Of a stretch of 64,000 bases of DNA, positions 58,995-64,000 are shown in pieces. Made by a program: the position numbers and the translations under genes. The notes below the pieces were generated by a model. That model was not told where the DNA came from. It ran no database searches and saw only the letters and a program-made list of their open reading frames with translations. Source of the DNA: Drechmeria coniospora (taxonomy: Eukaryota; Ascomycota; Sordariomycetes; Hypocreales; Ophiocordycipitaceae); NCBI RefSeq assembly GCF_001625195.1, contig NC_054389.1:4398520-4462519 (forward strand). Reading direction: 5' to 3'. Within the stretch, counting starts at the first letter, position 1; every line of letters begins with the position of its first letter.

Positions 58995-61900
58995 ACAGCC
59001 GCCTCCAATTGGGTCGCCGGCGCGCATGGAAGAGTCGGTCGCGAGACGTTCGTCTTGTCGAGCGCGCATGTACACATGCATGCCCACGTACGAGCTGCGT
59101 TGGCATTCCGGCCTGCTTGCCGCTTCTGATGCAGGACAGGACGTGGTCGAACCAGCTGCTTTCCATCCAAGTCGTCCATCTGACAGCATGGATGTAACGT
59201 GTACATGTACAGTGCAATGCAACTCTGGAAGAAGTCGACATTTCCTCCCGTCAGGGGCCTCGTCCCACGTGTCTTTCGTATGCTGGACCCAGGGTTGCCA
59301 ATCCAGAGCTGTCCACGTAATACGTGCGTGTACACGTAAACGATGGGGGGTGATTCCGAGTCATGTCATCGGACGTGCCGATACGGACCGTCGGGTCGGG
59401 GCTCGAGGCTCGACCCTTTCAGCTGTTTCCGCCAGCCAACCGAGCGACGCCTTCCGCCTGCCCCCTTCACGGCCGACGCTTCCCACCTCGCCTCCGTGTT
59501 GGACCTATCCCTGTCTCTTGGCCTTGGCTCATCATGCGGACCGGACGCTCCCGCCGGCTTGTGGGGACAGGCAGGTGGGCCGCAGCCGCAACCGCGAATG
59601 CTGGAGGGGATGGGTGCGAGGCAGATGTGCCTAGATGGATCAGCTCTGGGGACAAGACCGGAGCCTTGTGCAGCACTCGTAATGCGACTTGTCTGACGCG
59701 TGGTTGGCCGACCATGGCCATGTACGTAGAAACAAGCCTCCCTGCGACCGAGCAGCTCCTGGTGGGAGAAGGCGAAGCAGCTGATCGTGCAGCAGCTTCG
59801 CTGTGGAAAGCGAACAGGAGGCAGCCATCCTACCAGCCGAGCGGGCACGGGGTGCGTGAAGCTTGGCCGAATGAAACTTCTCATCCGACTCTCTAATTCA
59901 GCGTATGCGACGTCAGAATCCAAGGACAACTCGCCGCGCCCCCGTGCCGGGGCGTCTCGCCGTCGCTCTGCGGGCGCTTCCCTTGCGTGAGGGGTTGCCA
60001 TTGTCGTTCGTCTCAGCTGCGCTCGCGGGGATGCGACTGGCCGAGCGTCGCACGACTTGGATGACACCACTACCTCCCATCCCATATCAGCCTCGATCCA
60101 GGTCAGGGCACCCGGCGCGCATGGCTCGGCACGGGTTGCTTCCGCTGGTAATCGGCCCTGCGCATGTTCAGCTCAAAGCCTGGCCGATGCGGTGCAACAT
60201 CCTTGATGCTGACATGGACTCGGCCGGAGACTTGTGGGTTTGTATTCCGTACGGAGTACTGTGCTTGCGTAGGCTGTACCTACAAGACGAGGATGGATCC
60301 GATTTGCTGACAGTGCATGGATGTGTACTCTGAACAAGGGGGTGGGGGGCCGAGATAATAGGTATCCCGACCAAGTATCCCAGGCCAGCCTTTCCTCGCG
60401 CATTCATCGTGCGTGTATTTGTAGTCGATGGCCGGTAGAACCGAGTGCTCATACTTCCTATGCCTCGTGGTCCTCAAACGTCAAGGCCGCCGCGAAAAAA
60501 GACCGATTCTCGGAGGCGAGCCGAGGGCTGCCGTCACGGGCCAGCATAAGTCACGGACGGACCCTCGGCGTCCCGTGTCGATGTGTGTGGGTTAAGAGAG
60601 GTCGCTGGTCATTTGTCGGAACATACGGAGTACGGAAGGACAAGATGGGGATCTCACAGCCGACTCGGACTGCTCGTCGTCTGCCGTGGCATCTTTCCTT
60701 TGTCAGAACTTCGCTCTTCAAGATCCCTGGAAACCATATCAAATCCCTGGAGACCAAAGGTGGAAGATGCCTGGCGGTGCATCCCAGATCAGCATGCCAC
60801 CCCCCCCCCGCTTGAAGACTTTTCTTGTCCAAGCGTGCCGGCGACGACCATGGTGGTTCTAGAACATCACGACACGCGTGCACTCGTACACGTACCACCC
60901 AGGTCTCGTACGTGCGACCATATGCAGGTAGGTATGAATGTGTACTCGAACACGTTTCTCGTACACCTAGGTAAGCGTATCCATCATTTTAGTACGGCAT
61001 CCATGTGTGCAGGTAAAAATAGCGTGATGCAGGGTTGGTATGGGTAGAGGCGGAGGCGGAGGCGGAGACGGTGGTGGGGTCATGTCGACGTTCTGCTCGC
61101 ACTTGTCCGTAATTACCGTTGTTGGTTGAAGATTGGTTGCGACGCCACAGGCGAACTTGGACCAACTCGCAGTTTCAAGAGGCACCATCTTCTAGCACGG
61201 CGAGGCTTGTGCTGCGCTCGTATCAGTCACAGTTCTCGTACCGATTTAGCATGGCCAGTCGTGACCATGTGCGGGCGGCTTCGTCGGCGTCGATGTTGAA
61301 TCGTAGGGACGTCGGAAGGATTGGCACATCATCTCGGGCCACCCATGACTCTCGGGCCTGCGCACCGCCGTCTCTCCCTTGGATCGTGCTCTTGACCTCG
61401 TTTCTTTGTCGGCGCGCAGTTGCATTTCAGCCCAGCCCTTGGCTGTTAGCGCTTTCATTCCCCCATTGGGCGAGCATGCCGACAAAAAACAGTAGTATTG
61501 TGATGGCCAGGTGACTTATCACATCTCTCCGAGAGATGGCTGGATGGGTCCCTTTCTCGTCTCTCAGATCCAAAATGACGAAAGGGAGTCCGAAGATCGT
61601 CGTGGACCAGCGGCAGCGTCCCAGGTCGACTTGTTCCTGGCGGCTGTTTACTACCTGCTGGCAGCTGTCGTATGCTCGGTATTGTTCCACCGACTGCTGA
61701 AGTTGGCCGGAGGTCCACCGCACGTGCGCACGTGTAAAGAGTACCTTGTTGCGGGCATTTCTCCTGCTGGCCTGGGGTATCGAGGCCGTCGCACCTCGGG
61801 CACGTACGTGTACGGTAGGACCCCGAAGGGAGCAGGCCCTCCAGCCTTCAACCAACGGAACGGTCTGCTCCAGTGTCCGGACTGCGACTGCCACCCTAGG

Positions 61901-64000
61901 CATGTACTCATTCGCTGTGCTGCATTTATTACCATGCTAGCTGGTGCTGATTGCGGGAGGCGCCAGAGGGTCTCAGATGAAGGTGTACACGCGTGCGTAC
62001 GTGTACGAGCATTCGATGAGCCGTTTGAGCGCTTGAACCTGGCCAGCGCGCATTTGCCGCTGTTGAATGTGCGTCTTGGTGTTGAGCTTTTCGAATCCAT
62101 CCTCATACGTCGTCGTGAGCCGTCTCCGGACACTTCACCAAGCGTAGGGGTACGATGTGCTGCCGTATGGTACGAGTATCGACTACACATGCAGGTAGGG
62201 TAGGGTATATGCGTACAAGCTGTGCGGGCGATGATGATCGATGGCTTGCTTCTCCGTACAGCATGCGGTTGGCGGTGAAGCAGGAAATGAAGCCGATCGA
62301 GCTTTGGCCAACAAACAGTCAATAACGTCAGGACAGTGGCCCCTGCCCGCCCTGTTCCAAAACCCCGGTTCCCTGCTTCCCCATTGAGCTGAGCGGGGAG
62401 CTGGGACCGGAGGGCAGGAGGCAAGACGTTGTCTGTTCGGTTGGTCGGTTGGCCGGTTGGCCGGTTGATCGGTTGGTTGGTCAGTTACGACACGCCCACT
62501 GTATCCGTACATGTTCAAGTGCCTATAGCGCCTAGTATGCACCAATATAGGCTGTTGCTTAGTGCTGGCACTGGCATACTTACTGACCTACCCAGCATTT
62601 ACGGAGTACTCCACGTACACATACTTACGTACAACTAGTACCTAGGTACATGCCAACTGGTATGGTAGGTACTAGGCAAGTGTGCAAGGTACAGCACTAT
62701 CGTACCTAACTACTCGCAAGTCTGTGAACAAATACCTGCCGTCCTGATGGGGATGAGAGTACGCGTCCACCATTCTGGGCGCCTTCACCAGTTTCGCCCT
62801 CGACTACTAGTGGCAGGCAACAGGCGGCAGGGAGTCGCCCAGGCGGAAGCATGCAGGAGATGACTTCTCTGCGGCGAACTGTCGCCAGGTCCTCGCTCGC
62901 CCTGACCTCGAGAACCGCGGCCGCGCACCTGGGCGTTGCGCCTCGGTGACAAGGTGATATGCCAGCCGAACAGGGCTCCCTCCCCTTACCGGTACCTAGC
63001 AGTACTCGTACAGGTACTGACTGTACTGTAATTACATGCCAACTAGAAGAACCCGGTACTCGCACGTACCTGCACCTTCGGGGTACTCATACTGGTAATT
63101 CCGGAGATGGTCGCGCACATGTAGCTGAGCCGAACTAGTAGTCCGTTGGTGCCAAGTGCTTCTAACCCCTGTGCCTTCCCCTCGATGGAGCAAATACGTG
63201 CCTCTATTTGTACTTGTACTGTACATAGTAGGTGTACGGAGTACATGTGCGCAAGTATCTCAGAGTACATGTACAACTACAACGCCGACCACAGTAATTA
63301 GTACTCAGTAGATTCCACTTCGTGCTGTTAGTATTGCAGTGTCTAAATGTACATGAGTACTCTGTAGCTGCAATACTTACCAACAAGTACTTACATTAAC
63401 AGCAAGTACGGAGTAAGTACACCTCCTCCAAGTACTTACAGTACACCCAAGTAAGTACGTGTACGTGCTTGTACGGTCGAGAACAGGCGGTGCAGAGGTA
63501 ACAAGTACTAATTACTTACTACTTAGGTAGGAGCCTTTACGACAAACAAAACCTGGGTCCCGCCATCGTTATTCAGGTGACTTTTTCACTGGCGAGAATT
63601 GTATTGTTGCATTTCTGCTCCTTCATTTCTGGCTAGTATCGACTCCCCTCGAGTCAACCGATCGAAAAACTCTTCTTCACGTCCTTCGCTTCGTTGTCTT
63701 CTCCAGCAGGTGGCCGAGTACGAAGGCACAGCCCCGCGCCGTCGTTTGCCTCGTCTTCCGTTCCGTCCTCCGCGGCGCAGCCTTGTCGACAGATCGCCAT
63801 CTCGAACCTGAGACTCGGGCTTCCCCGCCTGCCTGCATACCATCCGCGCCAGCCTGCCAGCCTGCCAGCCTGCCTGCCTCTGCCTTACCTTGCAACGAAT
63901 CTTTCACCGTTCGTCCCGTCGCAGCAACACGCGGCAGCACAGCAGCACAGAGTAGCACCGCAGCAGAGCACAAGCCGCTACCCGCCGCACCACCAACCCA
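58995..64000. other. 5-kb gene-free island to the right edge
   Basis: No supported gene. TACGGAGTA words occur near 60250, 60630, 62600, 63237 and 63406. From 62590 to 63530 the DNA is packed with GTAC, TAAGTAC and TACATG words. The last 350 bp becomes pyrimidine-rich with GCCTGCCA repeats (about 63850-63890), which could be the leader of a plus-strand gene beyond the window. Confidence 0.5.
62437..62485. repeat. 8-bp tandem repeat, CGGTTGG(T/C) type
   Basis: Five to six imperfect units of TCGGTTGG / CCGGTTGG / TCGGTTGG in succession. Gene-free context. Confidence 0.85.

Overview
The window is nuclear DNA of a filamentous ascomycete, most likely a Sordariomycete and probably Hypocreales. The genes carry short introns (about 48-210 bp) with GT...AG ends, exons are GC-rich with C/G-ending codons, and the recognisable proteins are typical of that group (S1/P1 nuclease, PQ-loop transporter, Sos7, EI24 family, DUF7728, RhaM, D-arabinitol dehydrogenase type SDR). 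No bacterial operons, rRNA, tRNA, CRISPR array or intact transposon was found. The genus cannot be fixed from sequence alone.

I support fifteen protein-coding genes, fourteen of them complete. In order: a secreted S1/P1 nuclease cut by the left edge (-, 1-1015); a vacuolar PQ-loop transporter (+, 3083-4313); aspartate-semialdehyde dehydrogenase (+, 5546-6933); a PA-TM-RING ubiquitin ligase (-, 7469-10067); an RS-rich splicing factor of the '38B' type (-, 13472-14824); the kinetochore protein Sos7 (+, 17169-18023); a Zn2Cys6 regulator (-, 24283-25534); an EI24/Rrt8-like membrane protein (+, 33481-34810); a secreted mucin-like Ser/Thr-rich protein (+, 36531-39811); a DUF7728 membrane protein (+, 41520-42603); an L-rhamnose mutarotase family protein (-, 43218-43891); a single-pass EGF-like protein (+, 48898-51467); methylcrotonoyl-CoA carboxylase beta subunit (-, 52032-53961) back to back with isovaleryl-CoA dehydrogenase (+, 54543-55900); and an arabinitol-dehydrogenase-like SDR (+, 57694-58994). 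All models except the truncated first gene give an exon sum divisible by three, an ATG and a stop.

Most genes are unrelated housekeeping neighbours. The clear functional pair is the divergent leucine-catabolism couple, which shares a 581 bp promoter and encodes consecutive mitochondrial steps (isovaleryl-CoA to 3-methylcrotonyl-CoA to 3-methylglutaconyl-CoA). The carboxylase alpha subunit is not in the window.

About two thirds of the window is gene-poor. These islands (notably 10.1-13.4, 14.8-17.1, 18.0-24.2, 25.5-33.4, 43.9-48.8 and 59.0-64.0 kb) are saturated with GTAC-containing words and with a near-palindromic word, TACTCCGTA / TACGGAGTA. I read this word more than 25 times between genes and did not notice it inside any coding exon. 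This dispersed element, plus local minisatellites and a telomere-like hexamer array in the leader of the splicing-factor gene, is the most unusual feature of the window.
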